A stretch of DNA of 64,000 nucleotides from Panax quinquefolius (lineage: Eukaryota; Streptophyta; Magnoliopsida; Apiales; Araliaceae). Positions 49,106-62,127 of the stretch are shown one piece after another; position 1 is the stretch's first letter; each line of letters starts with the position of its first letter. The notes beneath the pieces are model-generated. The model was not told the DNA's origin, ran no database searches, and saw nothing but the letters and a program-made list of their open reading frames with translations. The position numbers and the translations under genes were made by a program. The DNA lies in NCBI GenBank assembly GCA_020205615.1, contig CM035173.1, forward strand, positions 54,755,800-54,819,799, in the 5' to 3' direction.

Positions 49106-52100
49106 TGTGAGACCCCAGATTTTATGAATAAAGATTTAAATTTCTCAAAATATTTTTTTTTTAATATTATAGTGTGGATTTGATATAATGTTATAGTTGA
49201 GGGTGATATTTACAAATTTTACAAAGTATGCAAGTTGTTATAAAATATTCGTTTGGTTGGGGAATATTCTTTTTTATCGGGAATATCCATACGACGACAC
49301 AATCATTGGTGAACCCACAACGGAAGTATTGTCGTAGTAAGAAAACGACAGAATTATCTTTTTATAAAAATACGGCGGAAGTGTTACCGTTAAAACTGTT
49401 GAACTACCCGGTAGTAAAAGTACAGTAATACACGTGGTTGTATAGTAGCAACGGTATTGATTATTGATGCTTACGTGAGAAGTCACTCAGTTATACTCAA
49501 TTATTGCTACAGTAATTGCCGCATCATATCTCTCATATTATTGATTCGATTATTATCACAGTATCATCTACATAATATGATATATTATTAAATCAATAAT
49601 TGAGACGACAAAGTTATTCATATTATTAAATTGCAATATTTACAATGTCTAGAAGTTCTGTCAAGGAGAGGTTTAGTCATCTAATTGCGCGCCAATAATG
49701 AGAAATCCTTATCGGAAAGCCCCCTCTTTCCTGGGAACGACTTGGTTGTTAAATATTATGAGTTATAATATTAATGATGAATAAGTTTGTGATGTTTAAA
49801 GATGAATTTAATAGTTCTATTGTGTTGGGATTATTAGTGTTAGTGGAAATAGACATCTATTCCGATGATAATTGATGTCTAGGGGTTATATTGATAAATC
49901 GTGTAATTAATTGGATAAATGAGCAATTAATTGCTACTTATTCACATGCTTATATAACTATTTGTTCACATGTGTGTACTATTGAATCACATTCATGTAC
50001 TATTAGGGGAGTTGGTGCAAGATTGATAATACTTGCATGACTAAGTTAAAAGTGGAGGTATAGATGGAGGTACTATACTTTAATTCATATTTTTCACATG
50101 ATTATACTATTGGTTCACATGTTTGAACAATTGATTCACATTATTTACTATTAGGGGAGGTAGTGCAAGTTTGATAATACTTGCAGGACTAAATTAAAAA
50201 TAAAAAAAAGTTTGAGGTATTGTACTATAATATTTCGAGCCCCAAAATGTGCAATTATCGAAACTATATTTTCCTATAAATAGAAGCTCATTCTTCCTTC
50301 ATTTATCACCAATTCACTAAAGCTATAGAGAAATTATTATAGAGAGAAATTATAGAGAGAAAGAAGAAGAAATCTCACTACCTCACTATTCTAGTATCCA
50401 GCTTTTCTAAGGTAAGGGTATTATTTCTTTCGTGTTCATGAAGAGAGCTATTGTTATTCCATTCCTTATTATTACATTGGAATAACTCAGATATCTGCGG
50501 GACTCACCGTATACATGGTGAAATTCTTCTATTATTCCATTCTTTATTATTATGTTGGAATAACACATGCCTATGCAAAGTAATCTTTAGCATACATGGT
50601 GAAATTCTTCTATTATTCCATTCTTTATTATTACATCGAATATCATGTATGCATGCGTTTACGCACGACTGATTCCATTATTTATTATTCTGCTGAATAA
50701 CTCGTGCATGCGGCGTCTATCGCATGCATGGTGAATTCTATTGTTATTCCATTATTTATTATTCTATTGGAATATCTTGTCGGTCATGATTACGCTTCGA
50801 CCGGTTCCGCTTCTTTATTATTACTGGTGGAATATCCCCGTTGCGGTGATTACGCTTGACCTGGTTCCGTTTTTTATTATTCTTTTGAGAATAACTTGTC
50901 TGTGTGGTCTATCGCATGCATGGTGAATTCTTATGTTCTTCCATTCTTTATTATTATGTTGGAATAACCAGTATATATCGATTACCGCATGCATGGTGAA
51001 TGATCCTTTGTATTCATTCCTTATTAAATTGTGGAAATGATCTGTTTACGTTAATTATGACTAGAGTCATGATAAAAGCATTGGACTGATGAAAATCATG
51101 GGTATATGTAGTATTAGTAAGTGTTATGATGAGTTATGTTGGTTATTATGTGAAAACATGAAAGTTTCTTAGAAATCACAAAGGGTTGAAAATCAGATTT
51201 TGGTGAAAATGGAACATGAAATTTAATTGACCATATCTCCTATTATATTTTGAATTTTTAAGTGTGGTCAAGTTCTAGAGTTAGATCTATGAGTTTTATA
51301 ACTTATGCAAGTGGAATCACTGGAAAAGGCATTGTAGATTTTCGTGTGGACTGATTTTAGTAAAAGAGTCAAAAACTGCAAAGTACCAAAAAGCTACTAC
51401 CCAAAATTTTGTAAGGGCTGTTTCAGCCACTTAATTTGTGAGAAAACTTCCGTCCTTTTGGGACAAAAAAATATATGGTATAAAGTACCTCCTGTCCAAA
51501 AATGAGCTCAATCCGACTTAAAATGAGCAAGTTATGACTATTTCAATATTTAGGTTTCTATAACTCCGATGACCATAAAATTTAAATTGGAAGCTCACGT
51601 TAACATGTGTAAGATCCTGCCAAAATTTGGGAATTTCTGGAGTTCAACTTGAAGTAGCTAATTTCTTAAGAAATTAATTAGAAATTGATTTTTGAAAAAT
51701 ACTTAAGGGAGTTGAAAAATTATAAAAAAATACTTGTTGTGTATGAAATATATGTATATATGTTTGGACAAAAGATAGAAAAATAATAAGTTGATTTGGT
51801 AATTTTTCATGAAAATGGTTTAGTTATGAATATATGAGTTAAATATGTTATGTGAAGTTGAAAAATTGGTAAATATGATTTTATGGCATGGAAATCCTAT
51901 AGAGGGTATATGCAGATTTTTTATGAGAGATTTGATCATTGGTGATGAAATCTTATGAGTATGACATTTTTGAAAGATTAAAATGCATTATTTGGTAAAG
52001 TGTAAACAAATGAAATAAATTATTTATAAGTTTAAGAAGTGATTAAAATATTGTTATAATATTAGATTATGAGTTTATTAAGTGATTGATAATATTCGGA

Positions 52101-53132
52101 TAAATTTAAAGTCTTTAATATTTGTCCTTGTTTTCATTTGATTAATGCTTATATCATTGATATCATTCTCATTCTTATATTGTGATGAAAGTCATCTTTG
52201 GCTTACGTGCATAGATGGATTTGGTGTGATTATGACCAGGGATTATTCGGTATAATCATGACCGTAACATGACGAATGATGTGGTAAATATCCTCAGTGG
52301 CCTGTAGTGTATTGATGGACAGTTTTTAGTATGATTATGACTAGGGATTATTCGGTATAGTCATGACCATTGATGATTTAATGAATATCCTTGGCTCGTA
52401 GTGCAGGGATGATTCGATGATGTGGTTTATTTATTAAGCTGAGTCTCAGCGATAAAAATTGATGAAAAGATTTTTTTTCAAATCATAGAAGTTAGTAGAT
52501 TTTATTCTCTACTTGACTCTTCTAATGGATTGCTTATTCCGCTGTAGTTAAACTTGATGTCTATTGTATTTTATCAGTTTAACATTGTTGAAGACTAATT
52601 ATAATTTATTATGCATTATCTTAGTCATAATATTTTTTACTGGGCTAGTTGAGCTCACCCTTTCTTTCGTTGTTCTCTTCAGGAAATGAGAATATAGCTG
52701 GGACTAGTCGAGGAATGGAGTGACGGTCCAGATGATAGCATTAGTAGTCCTCACTATGGCATGACATGCAATATATAATTGTATTGAGGACCTAAGATAT
52801 GTGTGTCATATTTTATACGACACTTAATAATTGATTTTGGTGAACAACAATAGGGTGATGAGAACCCAACCCTGAAAGCGTCAAAAGTGCACCGCAGTAA
52901 AATGAAGAGAATAGAAATCTTCTCATGTCCCTTTGGAGACTTGAAATATTTGCTGATGTACTTTATATGGCATGTATTAATTTGAGTATGAATATTGTCG
53001 TATTATATACGTTACAATATTTGTATTGAAATTCACAGTATATATGTCGTCATATTTTGCACGATTGTTGTACAATTAAGATGTATTTGAATTTATGTAC
53101 CATGTATCTAGCGATTTAAGATGGGTGATGAA
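49106..53132 (+). repeat. Element E 3' LTR, interrupted at its end by F
   Basis: 4027 bp, matching the 5' LTR throughout. TATA box at 50274-50282. It breaks off after GATGGGTGATGAA, the very position where D entered the 5' LTR. Confidence 0.92.
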
Positions 53133-53870
53133 TGTGACGCCCCCAAAATAGGTATACAACACCCATTCTTAGTCACCAAATACATGGTACATAAATAACT
53201 ACAACTTTAGTAATACAAATGTCGTGCAAAATATGACAACACATAAACTGTGAGTTTAAATTCAAATATTGTCTTCTAGACAATATCCACACTCAAATAA
53301 GTCCTCATTACAATTATTGATATACTATTTTACAAAAATGGAGAGGACTACTAAAACAACTTTCTAGAACCATCATTCCATACCCCGACTAGAACTCGCT
53401 ACATTCTCGCCTCCTGAGAAGAAAAATGGAACAAAAAGGAAAAGGGTGAGCTCAACTAGCCCAGTAAAGAATATTATGACTAAGATAATATAGAACAAAT
53501 TATTGTTAGTCCTCAACGGTGAAAAATCTGATAGAATATAATAGACAACAAGTTTCAGATCAATATTCGCAGCGAAAATAATAATTCATAGATGAGTTAC
53601 GTAGAGAATGAAATCTACTATAATCTATGAATTTAAAAGTCCATCATCAATATTTTATCCCTGTAACATCAATCAATATTCATCTTAAATCAAATATTCA
53701 TCTTTGCACTACAGGCCAAAGATATTCATCAGTTGGTCATGTTCATCTCAACACCTGTTCGTCTTTGCACTACGGGCCAAAGATATTCATTAAAAAATCA
53801 TTAATCTTTGCACTATAGTGGAGTAAAATTCAAGAATGAAGACCAAAACATGGATACAATCAAAGCTAGT
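53133..53870 (-). repeat. LTR piece F (D-like), truncated
   Basis: Plus strand begins TGTGACGCCCCC directly after ATGAA and follows the D LTR for about 690 bases, with an internal loss of about 150 bases near 53817. It then stops within the sequence CAAAGCTAGT and is joined to G integrase. No right target duplication remains. Confidence 0.88.
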
Positions 53871-55115
53871 AATACGGCGTACTCCATTCATCCGCGAGGC
53901 ACAAAGATGTACCGAGACTTGAAACAACATTTTTGGTGGCCAAATCTAAAATGGGAAATCGCGGAGTACGTTAGTAGATGTCTTACATACCAACGTGTAA
54001 AAGCAGAGCATCAGCGACTGAGTGGTTTACTCCAACCGTTAGAAATACCAGAGTGGAAATGGGAGCATATTACAATGGATTTCGTGGTAGGACTTCCAGT
54101 CACACAGAAAGGTTCGGATGCCGTTTCGGTCATCGTGGATCGACTTACGAAGACTGCACATTTTCTACCCATTAAGATCCCCTATAGTTTAAATCAATTA
54201 GCGAGTCTATACGTAAAGGAAATCGTTTCACGATATGGAGTGCCGGTATCGATTGTTTCTGACTGAGACCCGCGTTTCACGTCAAACTTCTGGAAAAGCT
54301 TGCAAGAGAGGATGGGAACACATTTGAGGTTGAGTACTGCTTATCATCCTTAGACAGACGGACAAAGTGAGAGAACAATACAAACGCTAGAGGACATGCT
54401 TAGAACTTCCGTGATAGACTTCAAGGGAAATTGGGACGACCATCTATCCTTAGTCGAATTTGCGTATAATAATAGTTACCATGCGACTATCGGCATGCCA
54501 CCGTATGAAGCTCTTTACGGAAGGAAGTATAGAACGCCGTTATGTTGGGATGAAGTCAGAGAACGATGAATACTCGAACCAGAGTTAGTACAACAGACTG
54601 CATATGTGGTAAAAGTGATAAGGACCAGACTTATAGCAGCTCAAGATCGCCAGTAGAAGTACGCAGACTTGCATCGGCAAGACCGAGACTTTGAAGTCGG
54701 CAGTTTTGTATTCTTGAAGGTATCTCCGTGGAAGGGAAAAATTCGTTTCGGCAAGAAAGGAAAACTAAGTCCAAGATTCATAGGACCGTTCGAGATACTA
54801 CAACGAGTGGGCGAAGTAGCGTACAAAGTTGCACTACCACCTGAGTTGGAGCACATCCATAACGTGTTTCACATATCTGTGTTGCTTTCGTACAAGCCTG
54901 ATTACAAGCACGTGATTTCTTATGAACCCATTCAAGTGGAGAAGAATTTAGCATACGAAGAAATTCCTGTCCAAATTCTCGATAGGAAAGAGCAAACCTT
55001 AAGAAATAAAATTATTTCTTCTGTAAAAGTACTTTGGCGAAAACACAATGTCGAGGAGGCAACGTGGGAGTTAGAAGATAGGATGATGCGGGATTATTCC
55101 CATCTGTTTGTGTAA
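53871..55115 (+). pseudogene. Element G integrase with chromo-like tail
   Basis: Zinc finger NTAYSIHPRGTKMYRDLKQH with CLTYQRVK (first Cys of the pair kept, second is Tyr). Catalytic core: [32 protein letters not shown] then TGA then DPRF, and [23 protein letters not shown]-terminal: FVFLKVSPWKGKIRFGKKGK, GPFEILQRVGEVAYKVALPP, VHNVFHISVLLSYKPDYKHV-like stretch, and the Del/Tekay tail VKVLWRKHNVEEATWELED, ending YSHLFV. The last 148 codons are open. The protease, reverse transcriptase and RNase H that should precede it are deleted. Confidence 0.88.
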
Positions 55116-55145
55116 CCTTGTAGCAATTTCGGGACGGAATTTTAT

Positions 55146-55157
55146 AAGGGGGGAGGA
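55146..55157 (+). other. Polypurine tract of element G
   Basis: AAGGGGGGAGGA immediately before the LTR start TGTAATACCTGAG. Confidence 0.88.
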
Positions 55158-58100
55158 TGTAATACCTGAGAATTTCCACGTATTATTAAATGAATATATT
55201 AATAGAAATACGATTTATGTAAAAATAAGTGTTATTGTTTTGTGATTCGATTAATATAATTGGTTGGTATTAAATCAATGCGTATTGAGAAATGTGAAGT
55301 GGCAATGAAAAGTGTGAAATGTCTTGTGTGGCATAATGTGAAACGAGAAAATTCATTAAGTGAATTAAAACGAGAATTAGGAAGATTAATTGGGAATGAT
55401 TATGTGAGTAATCAATACACTCGTAGACTCGTAGTAACACTCATGTGGAGATCAATTCATGTCATGTATAGCAAGTTAGCATTAAAAATTGGCACGCAGG
55501 CGCGAAAATTTTGACTACCTTGCAATCGTTAGGGCACGACGCAGCAGTTTGTCTTAAAGAAGATAAATCGGCACAATTGTGCCATCATCGATTTGAGTTG
55601 GTTACTTTCTTCTGTGGCACTGAATTGGGGATATTAATGTTATAAGTGTAACATGGATGAAACCATATGATAGGAGTATATTGCAATATACCTATAAATG
55701 TAATGGGAATATTATCAATGAATAATGATTGTGAAAGTCCAAAATTATATTAATCAATGGTTGGGTTAATGTTGGTGTTAATTAACTAAGGAGGTGAATA
55801 AATTAATTATTTAATTATTTATATAACAATATTAGGTTGACAGTTATGTGCCTAGGAGCAATAATACAACTATAGTATATAATATATTATAGCATTTATG
55901 TGACTATATATTAAGTTGTATGAAACTATGTTGTATGAAGCCATGTAATTAAACATATTGAAACTATATGGTATGAATATATCATAAGATGTGAAGTTGA
56001 GTAGACATTTAAAATATGATTATATAAGTGGTATAAATAATTATGGGACTACCCGGACAATAATATCTGACTACATTATTTTATTATGTATATCTAATGT
56101 ACATAGACTATATGATGTGAGTGTATAACTAGTCCCTAAATTCCTAATATAGTAATAATTGTACATTAAGATTACATTGTGGGAATTAAATAGATCAAAC
56201 CAAGCCTAGATAAACAAGATTGCAGAGTTTCTCATTTTGTCCCAAAATGAGTGGCACACGTACATAAACAGTAGCTGAGATTGAAAATACGTCTTCTTCC
56301 ACAAGGCTAAATCCTAGATAATCATGGCTAGCTAGGTGGTTCGTATGGAGTGGTTGAGCCACCCTTCTTGAACCATTGTTTCATTGCATTGCACCATGAA
56401 TTGAACCTCAGTGCTAAGTCATTGTCCAGTCCAAAATTTTTCTATAAATAGCAGCCATGTTTATTAGTTGATGTTCTTGAAGTTGTCTGAGATTTGGCTA
56501 AGTAAGAATTGAGAGCATACAAGTGTGCTAGAGCTTAGGAGTTCAATTGGAGCAAGTTTCATTCATATTGCAGAGGTATAATCCCATTTTATACTTGCCA
56601 TTTTTCAGTTTCTGTAAGCAAAGTTCTTGAACTCTTAAAGTTTAAATTCTTGAATTCATGAAATTGTTTGTTAATGAGGTTGGGTAATGTCCATATAGTT
56701 GTTATATGATCATATAAGCATGTTGCAATTGATATATGAGTGTTTAGGAGTGATTTCGAGGGTAAATTTTGTGTTTGGGCTAAATAATTCTTGAGGTTTC
56801 TTCGTTCTGGCTCGGCTGAACTGTGTAATACGCTGCAATTGCATCGGATTTACAACAGGCGTAACGCAACCTTATTGCATGCCAACCTCTAAATTTTGTT
56901 TTGAGCTTCTGTTTTGCAGATTGTTAAAGTATTATGTAGTGTACTAGTATGAAAGCATGTTTTAAGGGTATTTATAGCTATATGGACCTAATATGAGCAT
57001 GTTTAGAATAGACTTGCATGATAAATGGAGACATATGGTTTAAATGATGATTTGAACCTTAAGTTTTGAAAACAAACTATGTAAAGATCATGTTCTACAA
57101 ATTATGAACCTAGTAAGCTACGTATGACTGATTTTGCACCTAGATAAACATGTTGTAGTGTACATAGTTCCTTCGAGCATGATCAACTTATTAAACCTTG
57201 TGTTAGAAATATTTTCATGAAAAGACTTAGCCTAGTATGCTAACTTACATGATTTCTATATATTGTATATTCTGACTTTGAAAGCATATGAGTATGACTT
57301 GGAAATGCATGAATAAACCCTTAACTTGTGTTTATATGATTAGAAAAGAAACATGATCATGTTGAACCTATTAGTAAACTTTGAATATGAATATTGTCAA
57401 GATACCATGAGGACTAAAATATGACATTTGTGATCATGTTTGATAACACTCTTAGACTTGCTCATGTGGTATAAACATATATATACCATACTTGTGTGGA
57501 ATATTTCAAGAAAAGCATGAACGAAGCCTATTTTCAACTAAAGCGGTGTTAGTTTCATGTATGTGTTATGAATACACACAAGCATGTATAATATGAGTGT
57601 TGTAACTATCTTATGTGATTAACAAAGCAAGCATGCAAGACTTTGTGGTTTCTTGACCTTAAATTGTGAAATGATCGAACTTAGAACCATGGACCTAGAT
57701 TGATCTAAGAAGCATGTGAAAGCCTTTAACATGTTAAAATACATTAGGTATGATTGTGCGTTCGAGACCGAATAGAACCCACAAGGCAACAACTAAGTCT
57801 TGGCAGGTCGGGGGGATGGCGCTTGTTATTGTGGGTCCTTAACTTAGCCATGGCACACCAACACCACCCCTGGAATCCCGAAATGAAGTTTGACTTTTGG
57901 ACAACAACTTACATGATGCCTCTAATGCTAAATGTGATCTAAAAACCTACTGAGGTGCATATATATGTGTAATGCCTAGTTGATAAGTTGGGGTTGCATT
58001 GAATTGGAAAGTCCATGAGTGGAGGAGATCCTAACCTCGAACCTTCTTGATTTTCTTATAACTAAGTGTTTGGTTTATGATTACTTATAAACTTATTTTG

Positions 58101-58333
58101 TACCATAGGTGCATACTTGAATTATGTCGAGCTTGATTAAAGACTGTGTTAGCTAATGAACATTGTATACTAATAATACGCTATAAATAGGATTCGAAAG
58201 TGTTGATTTATTAAACGTGGATAAACTACGCTTAAGGCAAGTTTCTTTGAACCTTACTTTTATTGAGCAAGTATCATAAACCCTTGCATTATTATTTCAC
58301 AAATACCGTAAGTTTATTCCATTGAATACAAGT
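55158..58333 (+). repeat. Element G 3' LTR, interrupted by J
   Basis: Starts TGTAATACCTGAGAATTTCC. TATA box TCTATAAATAG at 56441-56451. At least 3.18 kb before J interrupts it; its end is not in the window. No other LTR here belongs to this family. Several short reading frames inside it have no recognisable content. Confidence 0.8.
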
Positions 58334-60017
58334 TGTGACGTCCCCAAAATAGGTATATATCACCTATTCTGAGTCACCAAAAATATGGTACAGAATACAA
58401 TTACAATCTTTAATATACAACAAAAAAAGCTGTGAGTTTTAATACAAATATTGTCTTCTAGACAATATCCACTCTCAGAATAAGTCCTCATTACATTTAT
58501 TGTCACACTATTTAATAGAATAGTGAGGACTACTAATACTATCATCTGGACCGTCACTCTGTTCTCCGACTAGTCCCGGCTATGTTCTTATTTCCTGAAG
58601 AGAACAATGAAAGAAAGGGTGAGCTCAACTAGACTAGTAAGAAATATTATGACTAAGATAATGCAGAATAAATTATCATTAGTTTTTAACAATGCTAAAT
58701 TGATAAAATACAATAGACATCAAATTTAATTGCAGCGGAACAAGAAATCCATTAAAAGAGTTAAGTAGAGAATAAAATCTACTATATTTTATGATTTAAA
58801 AAGGTTTTTAATCACTTTTATCGCTAGGACTCAACTTAATAAATAATCCACATCATCCCTGCACTACGCCCAAGGATATTCATTAGTATCACAACCATAA
58901 ATTATCCATGCACTACGGGTCAAGGATATTCATGTATTCATCAATGGTCATGATCATGCCAACAACTGTCCATCAATGCACTACGGGCCAATGAGGACTT
59001 TTACCACATCATTTGTAACATTACGGTCATGATTACACCGAATAATCCTTGGTCATAATCATACCAAGTCCATCTATGCACTACAGGCCACAGATGACTT
59101 TCTAAAAAATATAAACATGAGGATGATGACAATGATATAAGAATTCAATAAAACAAGTTGAAGAATTAATTTATTCAGGAACTAATAACATCCAAATTGT
59201 CAACATGATACTTCTTTGTAGAGTAAAATTCAAGAATGTTCAGAAGAATATTTCCATGAAAAGATACTGAATGAAGCGCAAATATCAAGGATATTCCACT
59301 AATTTCATGGAGTATAGAAGTCCAAACTTTAACCAACTGAGTATAATAAAGAATGGATTAACAAAAGAAATCACCATGCATACGGTACTTAAGTGACAGA
59401 GAGGTTATTCCAATGAATAATAAATAATCGAAACCAGTCAAAGTAAATTCGCTTGCCGACGGGATGTTCCAATGAATAATAAAGACGGAACCAGTCCCAG
59501 ATAAAAGCACCTGAGAGGATATTCCAACAGAATAATAACGAATGGAATAACAAAAGAATTTCATCAAGTATTGGGTAGCCCGCGTATACAGGTTATTCCA
59601 ACCGAATAATAAAGAATGGAATAACAGAAGTTCTCTTCATGAATACAAAAGAAATAATATCCCTTACCGTAAAAGAAGAGTATTCCGATTGGTAAGGCGA
59701 GGATATTCTTTAAGAAAAGTTGCACTACGCTCAAAGCTTCTTAAAACTCTAAAGAAATACGCTCAAGATTATAGAAGAGAATTTCTTTAAATTTTTGGTG
59801 TGATTTCAATTCTAACTAAGCATCCTATTTATAGGAGAATTGAAAGGATACTATTTAGAATTCTCACGAATTGCAAAGAGAATCGAGACAAAATCATTTT
59901 GTAGAATCACTAAAGTAAAGGAAATTTTATTGAATGTGACTTAATAATATTACACGTGAGATCCCTCAATTCACGGCAACCTATTTATATATTATATATA
60001 TACCAACAAGATGGCCA

Positions 60018-60069
<52 letters not shown>

Positions 60070-60132
60070 CCACCATTTCAATTTTTTCAATTTTCCCATG
60101 ACTTAATGTCACCCCCACCCATGTTGCTTTTA

Positions 60133-60198
<66 letters not shown>

Positions 60199-60350
60199 GT
60201 ACTTCCCTCTTTGTTAGACAATTCCTAAATTCAACACATGCAAGAATCAATAATCTATATATTCCCTCTTTTGTACATTAACTCATTCCCCCCCCCCCCA
60301 CCCCATTTCTCGACAACATTTTCTTTCTCCCCATCAACATTATCAAAGAT

Positions 60351-60399
<49 letters not shown>

Positions 60400-60755
60400 T
60401 CATACCCATAACACACACTATTTTGAAAAAAATAGGTAACTGGGGGTCCATAAATACTTCATAAAATTCCTTCAATATTTTTAACAACATTTATCATCAT
60501 TATTACAATTCACAATATTAATCAACTAGGTCGTTCCTAGGAAAGAGGGGGCTTTCCAATAAGGATTTCTCCCTATTGGCGCGCAATTAGGTGACCAAAC
60601 CTCTCCTTGACAGAACTTCTAGACATCGTTAATATTGCAAATAATAATATTAATAACTTTGTCATCTCAATTATTGATTTAATAATATATAAAATATCGA
60701 CAATAATTGAATCAAATAACGTGAGATACTATGCAGCAATTACTGTAACAATAAT
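58334..60755 (-). repeat. LTR J (E-like family), interrupted by copia element H
   Basis: Plus strand begins TGTGACGTCCCC after CAAGT (58329-58333, left target duplication candidate). It has four inverted-repeat units with the CACTAC loop at about 58855-59095, TTATTCCA units at about 59400-59625, and a TATA box at about 59823-59833 (minus strand). The usual GAAAGAGGGGGCTTTCC segment is at 60541-60557. It stops matching after AATAATTGA near 60758, where H enters. About 250 bases of its end would lie beyond H. Confidence 0.82.
60020..60395. repeat. Simple repeats inside LTR J
   Basis: (TA)n at 60020-60065 and about 60135-60195, a C-run at 60288-60299, and (CA)n followed by (TA)n at about 60350-60395. 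Confidence 0.95.
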
Positions 60756-61636
60756 TGAACAAATTCATAACCGGTTTAATATGGAGAACCTAAAAGGTCA
60801 CACCATAAAAGGGAGAATAATTATTTAAGAAGTAAATGGCATAATCGTAATAATAAGTTAAGTATATTTAATTTAATCTATGGTGATAGAATAAATTAAA
60901 TAGCTTAATATTTATTATTTAATATTTTAGAAATATTAAATATAAATTAATAAGAGAGTCTTATTATTATTATTACTATTATTATTATTTAATTCTAAAG
61001 GAGTTTGGGAATTAATTTATAAAAGTACTCTCATATATTCCTAATAAGATTAGGATGTTGAATTAATTAATAGAGTTTAATTAATTATCACTAATAAGAT
61101 TAGGGAGATTAATTAATTATAAGAATTTAATTAATTAAATAAAACCCAATTTCTTAATTGTTAAGGAGGGTTGCTTACATCTATAAATAAGATGAGTCTT
61201 ATTATGGGTGAGGGGGTTGACACTTTAATTTCACAAAATACGTGAATACGTAATTCCAATTGTTGGGAGAGTACACCCTTTTCTATGAGAGATAGAAAAA
61301 TTAGGGTTTTGCCAACTACCCATCTTCTTGAATTCTTCTTCTTCTTTGGTGGATCACCTCTAGAGGCCAAACACTTGGGTGGCTAACGTTGATCAAAGGA
61401 AAGAACCAAACCCGGTGGATTCAAGTTGAACGCGAAAAGGATTGGAGGTGAATTTGTACCTGAGGAAGCTCGGATCTTCAAGGGTATGATTCTTGTTCTT
61501 TCTTTTTCGTTTAATTAATAATTCTGCATAAAGGGTGATTCGGGTATATGGTTTGTAAAATTTTAAACTCTGATTTTTCATGGTTTCGCTTAATTTGTGC
61601 AATTTGATTGCGTTCATGAATATTATAAACCTAACA
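60756..61636 (+). repeat. Copia element H 5' LTR
   Basis: The end is firm: CCTAACA at 61636, one base before the primer site. The start is inferred as TGAACAAATT at 60756, where the J LTR match stops and ATAAT would be the left target duplication; this gives 881 bp. TATA box CTATAAATA at 61181-61189. Confidence 0.7.
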
Positions 61637-61637
61637 G

Positions 61638-61650
61638 TGGTATCAGAGCC
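61638..61650 (+). promoter_or_regulatory. Primer binding site of copia element H
   Basis: TGGTATCAGAGCC, complementary to the 3' end of initiator tRNA-Met, as in most plant copia elements. Confidence 0.9.
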
Positions 61651-62088
61651 AAACATTTATGCAAATTATTAATTGTTTTAATTTGATATGTATATTGATA
61701 TGTGTTTAAAACAATTTAATTGGGCATAATTTTTTGTATAAAATTTATTTTTAAAAAAATGCTTTATGCTTCACGGATCCTGCACAAAAAAAAACAGGGC
61801 GTCAGCAAAACGTTTTTGGAATTCCGTGTATTGGTGAAGCCTGAATCATGCATTCTTCTTGGTTCCTTTAATTATAATAACGTTATTATTATTGGAAGCT
61901 AATATATTACATACTTTTCTCAAATCCTGTAAAAGGAGATTCATGGTTTGCCACGGAAGTTATTATAATAATAATAATAATAATAACGTAATTATTCAAT
62001 TGGAGTTACATGTCAGGGATTAAAGGAATCCGTGGCTGCTTTGTTTTTCAAAAGGCTACAATCATGTTTTCGATTGATTTGCACGGAC

Positions 62089-62125
<37 letters not shown>

Positions 62126-62127
62126 AT

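Larger units (their letters stand above)
28394..53132 (+). mobile_element. Element E: internally deleted chromovirus with 4-kb LTRs
   Basis: Plus-strand element: 5' LTR (28394-47716, interrupted by D), primer site, about 1.37 kb of gag-pol remnants, polypurine tract, and 3' LTR (49106-53132, then interrupted by F). It sits in the gag of G; bases 28389-28393 (ACAGT) would be its left target duplication, but the right flank has been lost by deletion. Without insertions, the LTRs are about 4.08 kb while the coding part is a quarter of the usual size, so E must have depended on proteins from related elements. Confidence 0.88.

Noticed and set aside
55260..55514. 84-codon frame in the G LTR
   Set aside because: It lies in the U3 part of an LTR, has no recognisable domain, and no second copy is available to test conservation.
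57754..57942. Short frame in the G 3' LTR with somewhat higher GC
   Set aside because: No domain and inside an LTR; probably chance.
59956..60250. Reading frames of 89-90 codons on both strands, rich in Tyr-Ile
   Set aside because: They are translations of TA microsatellites inside LTR J, not genes.
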